DNA of 56,870 nucleotides from DAOTTW01 sp034437615 (GTDB lineage: Bacteria > Chloroflexota > Anaerolineae > Aggregatilineales > Phototrophicaceae): assembly GCA_034437615.1 (NCBI GenBank), contig DAOTTW010000045.1, forward strand, positions 1 through 56,870. The letters are read 5' to 3'. The notes beneath the pieces were generated by a model. That model made no database searches and was not told the origin of the DNA. It was given only the letters and a program-made list of their open reading frames with translations. Both the position numbers and the translations under genes were made by a program. Of the stretch, positions 39,339 to 47,934 are shown one piece after another; the stretch's first letter is position 1; each line of letters starts with the position of its first letter.

Positions 39339-40940
39339 GTGAACGTTCAAACGGAGCGCCTCGAAAACCACAGCGCCCGCATAACCGTATCAATTGACGA
39401 AGAACGCTTCCAGAAGGCGATGCAGCGGGCCGCCAAAGAGCTATCAAAGCAATATCGCATTCCCGGCTTCCGTAAGGGCAAAGCCCCATACCGCGTAGTC
39501 GCGCAGTACGTCGGTGAAGCATCCATCCTCAAAGTAGCCGTTGACAAGCTGACCCCAGAGGTATTCGCAGAAGCCAGATACGAATCCGGCCTCGATCAAT
39601 ATGGCACCGCAGTGCTAGAAAATGTCAGCGAAGAGGTGCCGCCTGTCTTTACCTTCGCGCTACAGCTTGCACCAGAAGTAGACCTGGGCAATTACCGTGA
39701 GATCCGCCAGGATTACGAGCCGCCGCAGGTAGAAGATGATGAGGTTGATGAGCAGCTCAAAGAGATACGTCGCCAATATGCCCTGGTCGAGGACAGCCAC
39801 GACCCGATTGAATGGGGCAACCGCGTCAAAGCAGAAATTCGCGCGGAGTTCGCGGACGAAGCCCCCAAAGGCGCTCATGGCGATGAGCATGACCACAAGC
39901 CACAGCCGGGCGATGCCTTCATCGAGCAGCAAGAAGCGACCCTCGACCTTGAAGAAGGCCAAGAGATTGTCATGCCCGGTTTTGCCGAGGAACTCATCGG
40001 CGCGGATGTAAGCGACGAGCTTGACTTTACGCTGACGGTTCCAGAAGATCACAAAACCCTCACGCCCGTTGCAGGCCGTGTAATCAGCTTCAACGTCTCT
40101 ATCATCAAGGTCGAAACGGTCACATTGCCAGCCCTGGATGACGACTTCGCAGCCCGTGTCATCGCCGATGACATATCTCAGGGCGGCGCAGGCATAAGCT
40201 CAGAAGCCGAGCCAGAGACAGACACCGCAGCCACTGCTGCCAATGAACCGCCAGACCTGTCGCAACTGCGGATGTACATCCGCGAGAGCCTGCAAAAGCA
40301 ACAAAAGAGCAAGTACGATCAGCAATACGCTGACGAAATCCTCAATCAGATCATTAAAAACGCGACAGTCGCCTATCCCGACGACATGCTGAATGAAAGC
40401 CTTGACGAGCTACTGCAAGAACAAGATGACTATCTGCGCGGTGAGCACGGCACGACACTAGCAGACCAACTCAAGCTCAATAACCAGAGCGCGGAACAAC
40501 TGCGTGAGGCAATGCTACCGCAAGCACACCGTCATTTGCAGCGTTCGCTCGTGCTATCACAATTCGCTGAACAAGAAGGTTTGCTCGTCACCGAAGCCGA
40601 GATCGAAGCAAAGGTTGACGAAGTGCTGTCGCAATTCGGCGGAGTATCAGAGCCGATGCGTAGCTTCATCAATCAGCCGCAATACCGCGACCAAGTTGCA
40701 AGTAACATGGTGACTATAAGTGTGACGGAACGCTTGTGCCAGATTGGGCGCGGCGACACCATCGAAGACCCGCACGACGCGACAAGCGCCGACGCAAGCA
40801 CGGACGCCGACGACGCAGCAGCAACTTCTGATGCAACGCCTACCGAGAACAGCGTAAAAACAGCGGACGCAGAAGCGTCTAGTAGCGTGATGGCAACGGA
40901 TGCCACAACGGACGCCAATAAGACCACAGATAACGGGTGA
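39339..40940 (+). CDS. tig: Trigger factor, peptidyl-prolyl isomerase chaperone
   Basis: The product has 533 residues, longer than the usual 430-450. GTG 39339 is used, with AAGGATG 5 bases upstream. The ribosome-binding domain has FQKAMQRAAKELSKQYRIPG and GFRKGKAPYRVVAQYVG (about 28-65), the trigger factor signature. The FKBP-like domain lies at about 150-250 and lacks the canonical compact form. The helical chaperone arm includes QSAEQLREAMLPQAHRHLQR and an internal Glu/Thr/Ala-rich insertion near 290-305. The last 60 residues are Ala/Asp/Thr-rich and disordered. It acts at the ribosome exit tunnel. The gene order tig-clpP-clpX is common in bacteria. Confidence 0.94.
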   Translation: MNVQTERLENHSARITVSIDEERFQKAMQRAAKELSKQYRIPGFRKGKAPYRVVAQYVGEASILKVAVDKLTPEVFAEARYESGLDQYGTAVLENVSEEVPPVFTFALQLAPEVDLGNYREIRQDYEPPQVEDDEVDEQLKEIRRQYALVEDSHDPIEWGNRVKAEIRAEFADEAPKGAHGDEHDHKPQPGDAFIEQQEATLDLEEGQEIVMPGFAEELIGADVSDELDFTLTVPEDHKTLTPVAGRVISFNVSIIKVETVTLPALDDDFAARVIADDISQGGAGISSEAEPETDTAATAANEPPDLSQLRMYIRESLQKQQKSKYDQQYADEILNQIIKNATVAYPDDMLNESLDELLQEQDDYLRGEHGTTLADQLKLNNQSAEQLREAMLPQAHRHLQRSLVLSQFAEQEGLLVTEAEIEAKVDEVLSQFGGVSEPMRSFINQPQYRDQVASNMVTISVTERLCQIGRGDTIEDPHDATSADASTDADDAAATSDATPTENSVKTADAEASSSVMATDATTDANKTTDNG

Positions 40941-41024
40941 CATCCGCGCCGTAGCTTTACCGTTACCGTCTTACTATCAAACCAATCTATGAGTGAACAG
41001 ATAAAGGTCAAAGGTAACAAGCAG

Positions 41025-41633
41025 ATGAACATTCAAAACGTCATTCCAATGGTTATTGAACAGGGCAGCCGGGGCGAACGCGCCTACGATATTTACTCCC
41101 TGCTGCTGAAGGAACGCATTGTTTTCGCCGGCTCCGGCATCAACGATCAGGTATCCAACCTCATCGTCGCGCAGTTGCTCTTTCTGGATCGTGAAGACCC
41201 CGACCGCCGCGTGCAGATGTACATCAACTCCCCCGGTGGCCAGGTGTACGCCGGCCTCGCGATCTACGACGCCATGCAGCTTATCCAGGCCCCGGTGCAG
41301 ACGGTGGCCGTCGGCCTGACAGCCAGCTTCGGCACCGTCCTGCTGACCGCCGGCGCGGACAAAATGCGCTTCGCCCTACCCAACGCCACGATCCACATGC
41401 ATCAGCCACTCGGTGGCGCACAGGGCCAGGCATCCGATATTGTCATCCAGGCCAACGAAATCGTGCGCCTGAAGAAACGCCTGAATGAAATTTTCGTGCA
41501 TCACACCGGGCAGGATTACGACACCATCGAGAAGGATACAGACCGCGACATCTACAAGAGCGCGGAAGAGGCCGTCGAATACGGCCTGATTGACCAGGTG
41601 CTCGCACTGGGCGAAGAACCCGCCAAAGCCTGA
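41025..41633 (+). CDS. clpP: ATP-dependent Clp protease proteolytic subunit
   Basis: The product has 202 residues from ATG 41025 (AAAGGT upstream); an ATG at 40989 would add 12 residues but has no ribosome site. The catalytic Ser101 lies in GLTASFGTVLLTAG, His126 in HMHQPLGG and Asp171 in EKDTDRD. YINSPGGQVYAGLAIYDAMQ forms the handle and substrate strand. It forms a tetradecameric chamber that degrades proteins delivered by ClpX, encoded next. A hairpin lies between the two genes. Confidence 0.95.
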   Translation: MNIQNVIPMVIEQGSRGERAYDIYSLLLKERIVFAGSGINDQVSNLIVAQLLFLDREDPDRRVQMYINSPGGQVYAGLAIYDAMQLIQAPVQTVAVGLTASFGTVLLTAGADKMRFALPNATIHMHQPLGGAQGQASDIVIQANEIVRLKKRLNEIFVHHTGQDYDTIEKDTDRDIYKSAEEAVEYGLIDQVLALGEEPAKA

Positions 41634-41661
41634 GCAATGGTAGACCATCCAAACCGCAACC

Positions 41662-41684
41662 AGGGCGTGCGATCAGCACGCCCT
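41662..41684 (+). terminator. Hairpin between clpP and clpX
   Basis: AGGGCGTGC, loop GATCA, GCACGCCCT: a perfect 9-bp stem 28 bases after the clpP stop and 47 bases before the clpX start. Only two Ts follow, so it may be an attenuator or an RNase-processing stem that sets different ClpP and ClpX levels. Confidence 0.55.
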
Positions 41685-41731
41685 TGCAATATCTACGCAA
41701 ATGCAACGCAACACGAAGGAGAAAATGCGTC

Positions 41732-43027
41732 GTGACTTACCCACCCGGAGGGCATCGGTGTTCGTTCTGTGGCCGCAGCCATGATGAGGTCGAGCGCCTG
41801 ATCGCAGGCCCAGACAACGTCTTTATCTGCAATTACTGCGTGCAGCTCTGCTATAACCTGCTGTCAGATGAGGAGTTTGTCGAACGCTCCATGCCCGATT
41901 TCCAGTTCGACCACCTGCTGTCACCACGCGAAATCATGGGGCATCTGGACGAGTACGTCGTCGGCCAGGAATACGCCAAGCGCGTCCTGAGTGTCGCTGT
42001 CTATAACCACTACAAGCGCATTCAGTCCGAGCAATCTATGTCCGATGTAGAACTGGAAAAAAGCAACATCCTGGTTATTGGCCCGACAGGGAGCGGCAAA
42101 ACACTCATGGCGCAGACGCTAGCACGCATCCTCGATGTACCTTTCTGCATCGCAGACGCCACCGCGCTGACTGAAGCGGGCTACGTCGGTGAAGATGTCG
42201 AAAACATCCTGCTACGCCTGATCCAAGCCGCAGATGGCGACATCACACGCGCCGAAAGCGGCATCATCTACATTGATGAAATCGACAAAATTGCGCGTAA
42301 ATCCAACGATAACCCGTCCATCACCCGCGATGTATCCGGCGAAGGCGTCCAGCAAGCCCTGCTGAAGATCATCGAAGGCACCGTCGCCAACGTCCCGCCG
42401 CAAGGTGGCCGCAAACACCCGCATCAAGAATTCTTGCAGATCGACACCAGCAACATCTTGTTCGTCTGTGGTGGCATGTTTGACGGCATCGAGAACGTGA
42501 TTGCGCGGCGCATCGGCGTCAAAGGCTCATTGGGCTTCCGTGCGGGCGACGACACCGAACGGCGCGAAAGTGGGCAATTGCTGCGGCATGTCAGCCCCGA
42601 AGACCTGATTTCGCATGGCCTGATCCCTGAGTTGGTCGGGCGTCTGCCAGTTGTCGTCGGCGTCGAGCCGCTGGATAGTGAAGCGCTCAAACGCATCCTG
42701 ATCGAGCCGAAAAACGCCCTCACCAAGCAGTACAAGCACCTGCTATCGTTGGATAACGTGGAACTGGATTTTTCCGACAGCGCGTTGCTCGCCGCCGCAG
42801 AAGTAGCGATGGAGCGCGGTACAGGTGCACGTGGCCTGCGCTCAATCATCGAGAAATGCTTGCTAGACGTGATGTATGAAATTCCAGGCCGCGATAGCAT
42901 CCGCCGTGTGGTCATCACAGGCGAGGTGGTGCACGGTGATGAGCGCCCGCTGATCTACAATCATGAGGGCGTCCAACTGGAATGGAACGAGGACGGCACC
43001 CTGCGCAATGCAAAAGGTGCCGCCTAG
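41732..43027 (+). CDS. clpX: Clp protease ATP-binding subunit ClpX
   Basis: The product has 431 residues. GTG 41732 is chosen because GAAGGAG lies 10 bases upstream. The N-terminal zinc domain has CSFCGRS...CNYCVQLC (four Cys). Walker A is GPTGSGKT (about 130), Walker B is IIYIDEIDKI (about 200) and the RKH-region loop and arginine finger lie in the C-terminal half, with GTGARGLRSIIEKCLLDVMY. It is the unfoldase that delivers tagged proteins to ClpP. Confidence 0.96.
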   Translation: MTYPPGGHRCSFCGRSHDEVERLIAGPDNVFICNYCVQLCYNLLSDEEFVERSMPDFQFDHLLSPREIMGHLDEYVVGQEYAKRVLSVAVYNHYKRIQSEQSMSDVELEKSNILVIGPTGSGKTLMAQTLARILDVPFCIADATALTEAGYVGEDVENILLRLIQAADGDITRAESGIIYIDEIDKIARKSNDNPSITRDVSGEGVQQALLKIIEGTVANVPPQGGRKHPHQEFLQIDTSNILFVCGGMFDGIENVIARRIGVKGSLGFRAGDDTERRESGQLLRHVSPEDLISHGLIPELVGRLPVVVGVEPLDSEALKRILIEPKNALTKQYKHLLSLDNVELDFSDSALLAAAEVAMERGTGARGLRSIIEKCLLDVMYEIPGRDSIRRVVITGEVVHGDERPLIYNHEGVQLEWNEDGTLRNAKGAA

Positions 43028-43080
43028 TACGCGTTAGCACAAACACCGTGTAACGACTCAGCCCTCACCCCAAGCCCCTC

Positions 43081-43195
43081 TTCAGGGGTAGGTATTTGCT
43101 TTTTCGTTGTTCCTGTGTGGCGGACGCACCAGTGGCGCGTCCGCCACGAAAGAGCACACGACCGCGCTATTGTGTGATACTACTCTCGTGTAGCG
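43081..43195. repeat. 62-bp sequence shared with 24156 and an inverted copy of the element at 249
   Basis: Positions 43081-43142 match 24156-24217 at 60 of 62 positions. The following 43145-43190 is the inverse complement of the left part of the element at 249 (CACACAATAGCG and GTGTGCTCTTTC-like arm). The 208-base gap downstream of clpX thus holds only repeat DNA. Confidence 0.8.
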
Positions 43196-43235
43196 ATACA
43201 CGTATCTCATACATTCCGCAAAGGAGCCTGTAGCT

Positions 43236-43922
43236 TTAGTCGCTGCGCTTCACCAGGCTGACAAAATACAGCAATTGCAGCAACGCAGTCACCGCAGCAG
43301 CCACATACGTCATTGCGGCAGCATTTAACACCTGTCGCGCCCCTTCACGGTCAGAATCCATCTGCATCAAGCCCGCAGTTTGCAACATCGACAACCCGCG
43401 ACGGCTGGCGTCAAACTCCACAGGCAGCGTCAGCAGCACGAACACCACCGACAGCGCGAAGAAGCCGATACCAATCCACGCCAAGCCTGTCAGGTTCAAG
43501 AATACGCCCGCCAGGATCAGAATGTACGATAGGTTGGGGCTGAACTGCACCGCAGGCAGCAGAAAGCTACGCATCTGAATCAGCAACGATGCTTCTTGGT
43601 GTTGCTGCGCGTGGCCTAGCTCGTGCGCAATGATGGCCATTGCCGCCACACTCGGCTTTGCTGCCACACCCTCGGACATGCGCACCGTGTGCGATGTCGG
43701 GTCGTAATGATCGGTCAACTGGCCTGGCGTGCGCTCTAGCTGCACATCACGCAAGCCACCCGCCCGCATGATGCGTTGCGCCGCGTCGGGTCCACTGATG
43801 CCGGCGCTGTTACGCACCTGGCTCCATTTGCTATAGGACGACCGCACGTAAGCCTGTGCCGCCACCGACGCCAGAATACCCGGAATCATAAATAGTAGAT
43901 ACAACGGATCGAAGAATAGCAT
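43236..43922 (-). CDS. Zinc-dependent membrane peptidase (YugP-like)
   Basis: The product has 228 residues. An N-terminal membrane helix (FDPLYLLFMIPGILASVAAQ) is followed by the zinc site HELGHAQQH (about 100-108) and four-helix membrane region (FLLPAVQFSPNLSYILILAG, WIGIGFFALSVVFVLLTLPV). VEFDASRRG (about 175) supplies the third ligand by analogy with the family. The architecture is that of DUF2268/YugP (Zn_peptidase_2) integral proteases. It probably acts on membrane or envelope proteins. It stands alone, facing the clpX gene. Confidence 0.85.
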   Translation of the reverse strand: MLFFDPLYLLFMIPGILASVAAQAYVRSSYSKWSQVRNSAGISGPDAAQRIMRAGGLRDVQLERTPGQLTDHYDPTSHTVRMSEGVAAKPSVAAMAIIAHELGHAQQHQEASLLIQMRSFLLPAVQFSPNLSYILILAGVFLNLTGLAWIGIGFFALSVVFVLLTLPVEFDASRRGLSMLQTAGLMQMDSDREGARQVLNAAAMTYVAAAVTALLQLLYFVSLVKRSD

Positions 43923-43967
43923 CGTGTCTCACCTCAGTCGTGCTGCGTTTACAGATACAGAATGCAA

Positions 43968-44002
43968 AATGCAGAATGCAGAATGCAAAATTGAACAGAG
44001 AA
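43968..44002 (-). repeat. 7-bp tandem array (CAGAATG)n upstream of the peptidase gene
   Basis: Five heptamers: CAGAATG, CAAAATG, CAGAATG, CAGAATG, CAAAATT. It starts 45 bases upstream of the peptidase start codon on its promoter side. The rest of the 190-base gap is AT-rich with no gene. Confidence 0.8.
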
Positions 44003-44112
44003 TACAGCACAAATATCAGAAATTTCGCAGCAAATCATTGCCGATATGTAAATTCAGCCCGCGCTAATGGATAAAAGGTGAACAATGACCAGCACCAGAC
44101 AATAGCTCGCGG

Positions 44113-44916
44113 CTAATTGCCGGGGGCTGGCGTCGGCGTAGCCGGGTCGCTAATGTAAATATTGACCATGCACGCGGCGACTAACGTGCTGGATACATCG
44201 TAAATCATCAGGCGAAATTGATAGACGCCTTCACCATACACCGCCGGGTTAAACTGATAGAAATCGCTCAGGTTTTGCACGGGCTGCAAAATATCCGCCA
44301 CCACCTGATAGCTGTTATTCGTATCCGGCCCCTTGATCTCGATCTTAGCGCTGGCGAAATTCGACGTGTAGGCCGTACCCCGCACGGCAATCGGCTGAAA
44401 GACGCGCATCCCATTCGCCGGAACCTGCAATTGCGCACGCGGATCATCACAGCCTTCACTCGCTGGCGGATTCGGCACGATGGTCCCCACCGGGGTCGGC
44501 GTCAGCGTCGGCGTCAGCAGGATGATCTGCTCATCGTCCCCAACCAGCGGCGGCACAGGTTCGATGTCAAACGCACCCTGTGCGCGTGGCGGTGGTGTCG
44601 CCGTCACGAATTCGCCATCGGTCATATTGGCGCGGCGCGCCTGCGCCACCTGCTGCAACGTCGCTTCTTGCTCCAGGAAGGGCACAACGGTCTGCTGCAC
44701 ACCCAACACCAGCAGCACAATTTCAGCGGCCACGATAATGCCTGTGGTGGCGTTCATCTGCCGATGACGTGCCAGGCTGCGCTCTAATTCAAAGTACGTT
44801 GCGCGGTAATCACCCGCCGCCAGCAGCAGCCGATAACCATAGCGCATGATGACCGCCGCCATCAGGATATACAAGCCGAGTGCAAGTTGGTCGATCAAGA
44901 AAAATACCTGCGTCAC
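44113..44916 (-). CDS. Membrane protein with extracellular beta domain
   Basis: The product has 267 residues. Two N-terminal membrane helices (about 4-27, FFLIDQLALGLYILMAAVIM; about 57-78, GIIVAAEIVLLVLGVQQTVV) are separated by a basic cytoplasmic loop. A coiled region with ATLQQVAQARRANMTDG, a Pro/Thr-rich linker (TPTLTPTPVGTIVPNPPASE) and a beta-sandwich domain follow. That domain has GMRVFQPIAVRGTAYTSNFA and YQFRLMIYDVSSTLVAACMV, similar to Ig-like or glycine-rich surface domains of Chloroflexota. I infer an envelope location; function unknown. It precedes the purine phosphorylase gene in divergent-to-tail order. Confidence 0.65.
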   Translation of the reverse strand: MTQVFFLIDQLALGLYILMAAVIMRYGYRLLLAAGDYRATYFELERSLARHRQMNATTGIIVAAEIVLLVLGVQQTVVPFLEQEATLQQVAQARRANMTDGEFVTATPPPRAQGAFDIEPVPPLVGDDEQIILLTPTLTPTPVGTIVPNPPASEGCDDPRAQLQVPANGMRVFQPIAVRGTAYTSNFASAKIEIKGPDTNNSYQVVADILQPVQNLSDFYQFNPAVYGEGVYQFRLMIYDVSSTLVAACMVNIYISDPATPTPAPGN

Positions 44917-44948
44917 GTCCCACCCGCCTTCAAACTAGCCTGCTGCTT

Positions 44949-45821
44949 CTACTGCGATTGCCCTTGTTGCATCGTGCGCAGCACAGCACGCACAATCGTC
45001 TTCATGCGCGGGATCAACACCTCGCCCGCGTCCAGCACTTCCTGGTGATCCGTTTCGCGCTCGCTATCCACCTGATCTATCGTGACGTTCGTGATGCCCG
45101 ACAGCGCCATCACACGCATTCCGGCATGACGTGCCACCAGCACCTCATGCACCGTAGACATACCGACAGCGCTCGCGCCCATCACACCCAACATACGAAT
45201 TTCCGCAGGCGTCTCGAAGTTAGGCCCAGCAACCGCCGCATAAACGCCACAATGCAGCGGTAGCTCATGCTCACGCGCCGCAGACTGCGCCGCATCGCGC
45301 AGTTCGCGGTCGTAGGTTTGCGCCATGCCGACAAAACGCGGCCCAATGCGCTCATCATTCGGCCCCAACAGCGGATTATTGCCTGCGAGACCGACGAAAT
45401 TGATATGATCTTCGATCAGCATCACATCGCCCACGCTGTAGCCCCGGTCAATTCCCCCGGCAGCATTGGTCAGCAACAACGTCTTAACGCCCAGGAAATG
45501 CATCACGCGAATCGGGAACGTCACCTGCTGCATGGTATAGCCTTCATAAAAGTGCGCCCGACCCTGCTGCGCGACAACCGCCTGCCCTTCCAAGCGCCCA
45601 AAGACGAGGTTGCCCTCATGCCCATGCACCGTTGACACCGGCCAGCCCGGTATCTGTGCATAGGGGATGCTCGTGCGGTCTTGCAGCACATCCGCCAGCG
45701 ACCCCAGGCCGGACCCCAATACAAGCCCCACATCGGGCTGTAGATCCGTGTGTTCGCGGATGGCGGCAATGGCTTTTTCATACGTTGCGTGGCTTGTATC
45801 GGTTTGCTGCGTGTCGTTCAT
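44949..45821 (-). CDS. punA: Purine nucleoside phosphorylase
   Basis: The product has 290 residues from ATG 45821; the open frame extends further upstream but without a start signal. The family motifs are VLGSGLGSLADVL (phosphate loop), VHGHEGNLVFGRLEGQAVVA, RAHFYEGYTMQQV, LLTNAAGGIDRGY, YAAVAGPNFETPAEIRML and VGMSTVHEVLVARH. These belong to the trimeric PNP/MTAP class (EC 2.4.2.1), which splits purine nucleosides with phosphate. It belongs to purine salvage. A molybdenum-hydroxylase cluster that may oxidise purines starts 500 bases upstream in the same orientation. Confidence 0.95.
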   Translation of the reverse strand: MNDTQQTDTSHATYEKAIAAIREHTDLQPDVGLVLGSGLGSLADVLQDRTSIPYAQIPGWPVSTVHGHEGNLVFGRLEGQAVVAQQGRAHFYEGYTMQQVTFPIRVMHFLGVKTLLLTNAAGGIDRGYSVGDVMLIEDHINFVGLAGNNPLLGPNDERIGPRFVGMAQTYDRELRDAAQSAAREHELPLHCGVYAAVAGPNFETPAEIRMLGVMGASAVGMSTVHEVLVARHAGMRVMALSGITNVTIDQVDSERETDHQEVLDAGEVLIPRMKTIVRAVLRTMQQGQSQ

Positions 45822-46054
45822 GGTGCGGCTGATCCCTGACAATATAACGGCTTGATGTGAATAAAATGCCTGATTGCACGTTACATAGTATGCGCTGCCT
45901 TCTGTGCTGGCAATGGTGGCCTGCAAACGTAACGCGCACAGACATCGCTTTTTTTTTAACAAACTGTAGGCTTTTACCCCGATCTGCTCTACAATAGGTT
46001 GACCCATAAACCAATTGCTCAGCCCGAAACACAACACGCAGGGAATCAACGTGT

Positions 46055-46288
46055 ATGGACGACACCGAAAAAGCGATGCACAGCTACGTCGAAGCCTATA
46101 GCAAATTATACAACCGCCACCCGTCCGAGTTGCGTGCGCTGGATGAAGAATGGGTCGTCGTCAATGGGGCACAGATGCGCATTGGCGAATTAGTTTACTT
46201 AACGAACCAACTGCAACAAGAATACAAGCAGGCCATGAACCAGAAGCGCAACATGGTCAAGCGCTTGATTAGCTGGTTTCGGGGATGA
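46055..46288 (+). CDS. Small helical protein (77 residues)
   Basis: It starts MDDTEKAMHSYVEAYSKLYN, continues PSELRALDEEWVVVNGAQMR and ends LTNQLQQEYKQAMNQKRNMV with a basic KRLISWFRG tail. The body is two helices around a short beta hairpin. The coding character is good and the frame is flanked by genes on the other strand, so it is probably real. I do not recognise it. The basic aromatic end may bind membranes. Confidence 0.55.
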   Translation: MDDTEKAMHSYVEAYSKLYNRHPSELRALDEEWVVVNGAQMRIGELVYLTNQLQQEYKQAMNQKRNMVKRLISWFRG

Positions 46289-46318
46289 CGCGGGCGGGCT
46301 GTGGCTTCCGCAGGTCTA

Positions 46319-47698
46319 TCAAGCATCCGGCGAGCGACGCATATGCAGCGGGTCGAGGCCAGCGCGTAAACGCTCCTGCTCATAATCCGCTGGCGTATCG
46401 ACATCCCGCAGGATGCTATCCGTATCGACGTTGATGTAAACAATCTCGTCCTGATACTTGTTGATGACCGACTTCATAGAACCACTACGCGGCAACGCCA
46501 GCACCTCTTGCCAGAAACGCCGCCCTAGCAAAATTGGATGGCCCCTGCGCATCTCAAAGCTAGGGATAATCAGATCACCCTGAACTTCTGCATAAGCACG
46601 CAAAAGCTCATAGATGACCTTAGCTTCGATGCGTGGTTGGTCACCGAGCACAATCAGCGCCGCCGAGACGTTATCCGGCATCGCCCGCAAACCCGCCTTA
46701 ATGGACGATAGCATCTCACCCGTCTTATGCTGACGGTTATGTACAGCCTTTGCGCCCATCGGCTTGACGCGCTCTTTCACATCGTCAGCGTAGAAGCCCG
46801 TCACCACGTTAATGTGGTCAATCCGTGAGCGAATAAGCTGCGCCACGATATGCTCAACGATGCTCTGGCCATTCGACCAGGGTAACAGCACCTTCGGCGC
46901 ACCCATGCGCGATGAACGGCCTGCCGCCAGCACCACCGCACCCAGCGAACGCTGCACTTCCAACACGGGGTTAGCGCCCCGCACCGCACCCAGCGCGACG
47001 CCATCCATGCGCGGTGACCGCAGCACCATCTTGGCGATCATCTGCGCCCGATGCCGCTTATAGCCCTCCTCCGGCGTCTGATTCAAGAAAGCCACCACCC
47101 GCGCACGCTGCGGAATGCCGCGTAAACCCAGGTCATCATCGCGTAGCACCTGTGCAATCCAGGGTGAGCAGATTTTGCTGCCATGCGGGAAGCCGAATTT
47201 CTCCATGATCGGTTTCGGATTGTAGACGTGCTCTTCATCCAGCGGCAAATCCAGCGCACTTAACGAGGCCACCGGCACCACCAACGACGCCTCATCCGGG
47301 ATGGTCGGCTCATCGTCATAAGGCGCTTTCAGTGGCAAACCACCCGCACCATCCGCTTCGATCAGCAGCACATCCGAATCGACGCTATCCAGCAATTCAC
47401 GTAACCACGCGCTACGCGGACCATACACCTGACTACCGCGCACCACATCATATAAGAACACAAAGCCATGCTGCGTCAGTGCCAGCGAAATCGCGTTCAT
47501 TCCCGCGTCGTAGCGCATGTAATGCGGCATCAGCGGTAACTGTTCTTCGGCAATGCAGGTTGTGGTCGTCGCCAGTACGCGCCAGCCAGCCTCCTGTAGC
47601 TCATAGCCCAGGCCAATCAATGCAGAGGTTTTGCCGCCCGCCCCCGTGAAGGCCACGACATCGCCACGTACCACGTTAAATGCTTGGTGAAGCTTCAT
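46319..47698 (-). CDS. YqeC-MocA fusion: Se/Mo-hydroxylase maturation ATPase with Mo-cofactor cytidylyltransferase
   Basis: The product has 459 residues. The N-terminal half (1-235) is YqeC-like: AFTGAGGKTSALIGLGYELQ (P-loop), TTTTCIAEEQLPLMPHYMR, LIEADGAGGLPLKAP and PQRARVVAFLNQTPEEGYK. The C-terminal half (about 250-450) is a MobA/MocA nucleotidyltransferase with VVLAAGRSSRMGAPKVLLPW, LIVLGDQPRIEAKVIYELL and RGHPILLGRRFW. YqeC is a marker of selenium-dependent molybdenum hydroxylases, and MocA adds CMP to the molybdopterin. Fusion of both is known in several bacteria. It lies next to the Mo-subunit gene and likely matures that enzyme. Confidence 0.88.
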   Translation of the reverse strand: MKLHQAFNVVRGDVVAFTGAGGKTSALIGLGYELQEAGWRVLATTTTCIAEEQLPLMPHYMRYDAGMNAISLALTQHGFVFLYDVVRGSQVYGPRSAWLRELLDSVDSDVLLIEADGAGGLPLKAPYDDEPTIPDEASLVVPVASLSALDLPLDEEHVYNPKPIMEKFGFPHGSKICSPWIAQVLRDDDLGLRGIPQRARVVAFLNQTPEEGYKRHRAQMIAKMVLRSPRMDGVALGAVRGANPVLEVQRSLGAVVLAAGRSSRMGAPKVLLPWSNGQSIVEHIVAQLIRSRIDHINVVTGFYADDVKERVKPMGAKAVHNRQHKTGEMLSSIKAGLRAMPDNVSAALIVLGDQPRIEAKVIYELLRAYAEVQGDLIIPSFEMRRGHPILLGRRFWQEVLALPRSGSMKSVINKYQDEIVYINVDTDSILRDVDTPADYEQERLRAGLDPLHMRRSPDA

Positions 47699-47934
47699 GA
47701 CGCCTCGAAATTACAATACCTACAGAACACTCGAGATAGCTACAATGGCACACGCCGATTGTACAGGCGACCGCCTTATGGATGACCGCAAACAAAATCC
47801 TACCATCCGGTGGACGTTTATTCCTAAAAACGGATTCACTTGGGTTCAAAATGCACGAGACTTTGGTGAGACGCATGACACCCATGCGCACAGCCACCAT
47901 TATAAACCAAAATGTGGCCCTGTGCGCAATGTGT
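47699..47934. other. Intergenic region with degenerate repeat
   Basis: The 236 bases between the maturation gene and the Mo-subunit gene contain AAAAACGGATTCACTTGGGT (about 47826-47845), which resembles an outer arm of the repeat units, and a poorly matching palindrome GCGCACAG...CTGTGCGC near 47889-47926. A plus-strand open frame of 81 codons crosses it but looks non-coding. Confidence 0.4.
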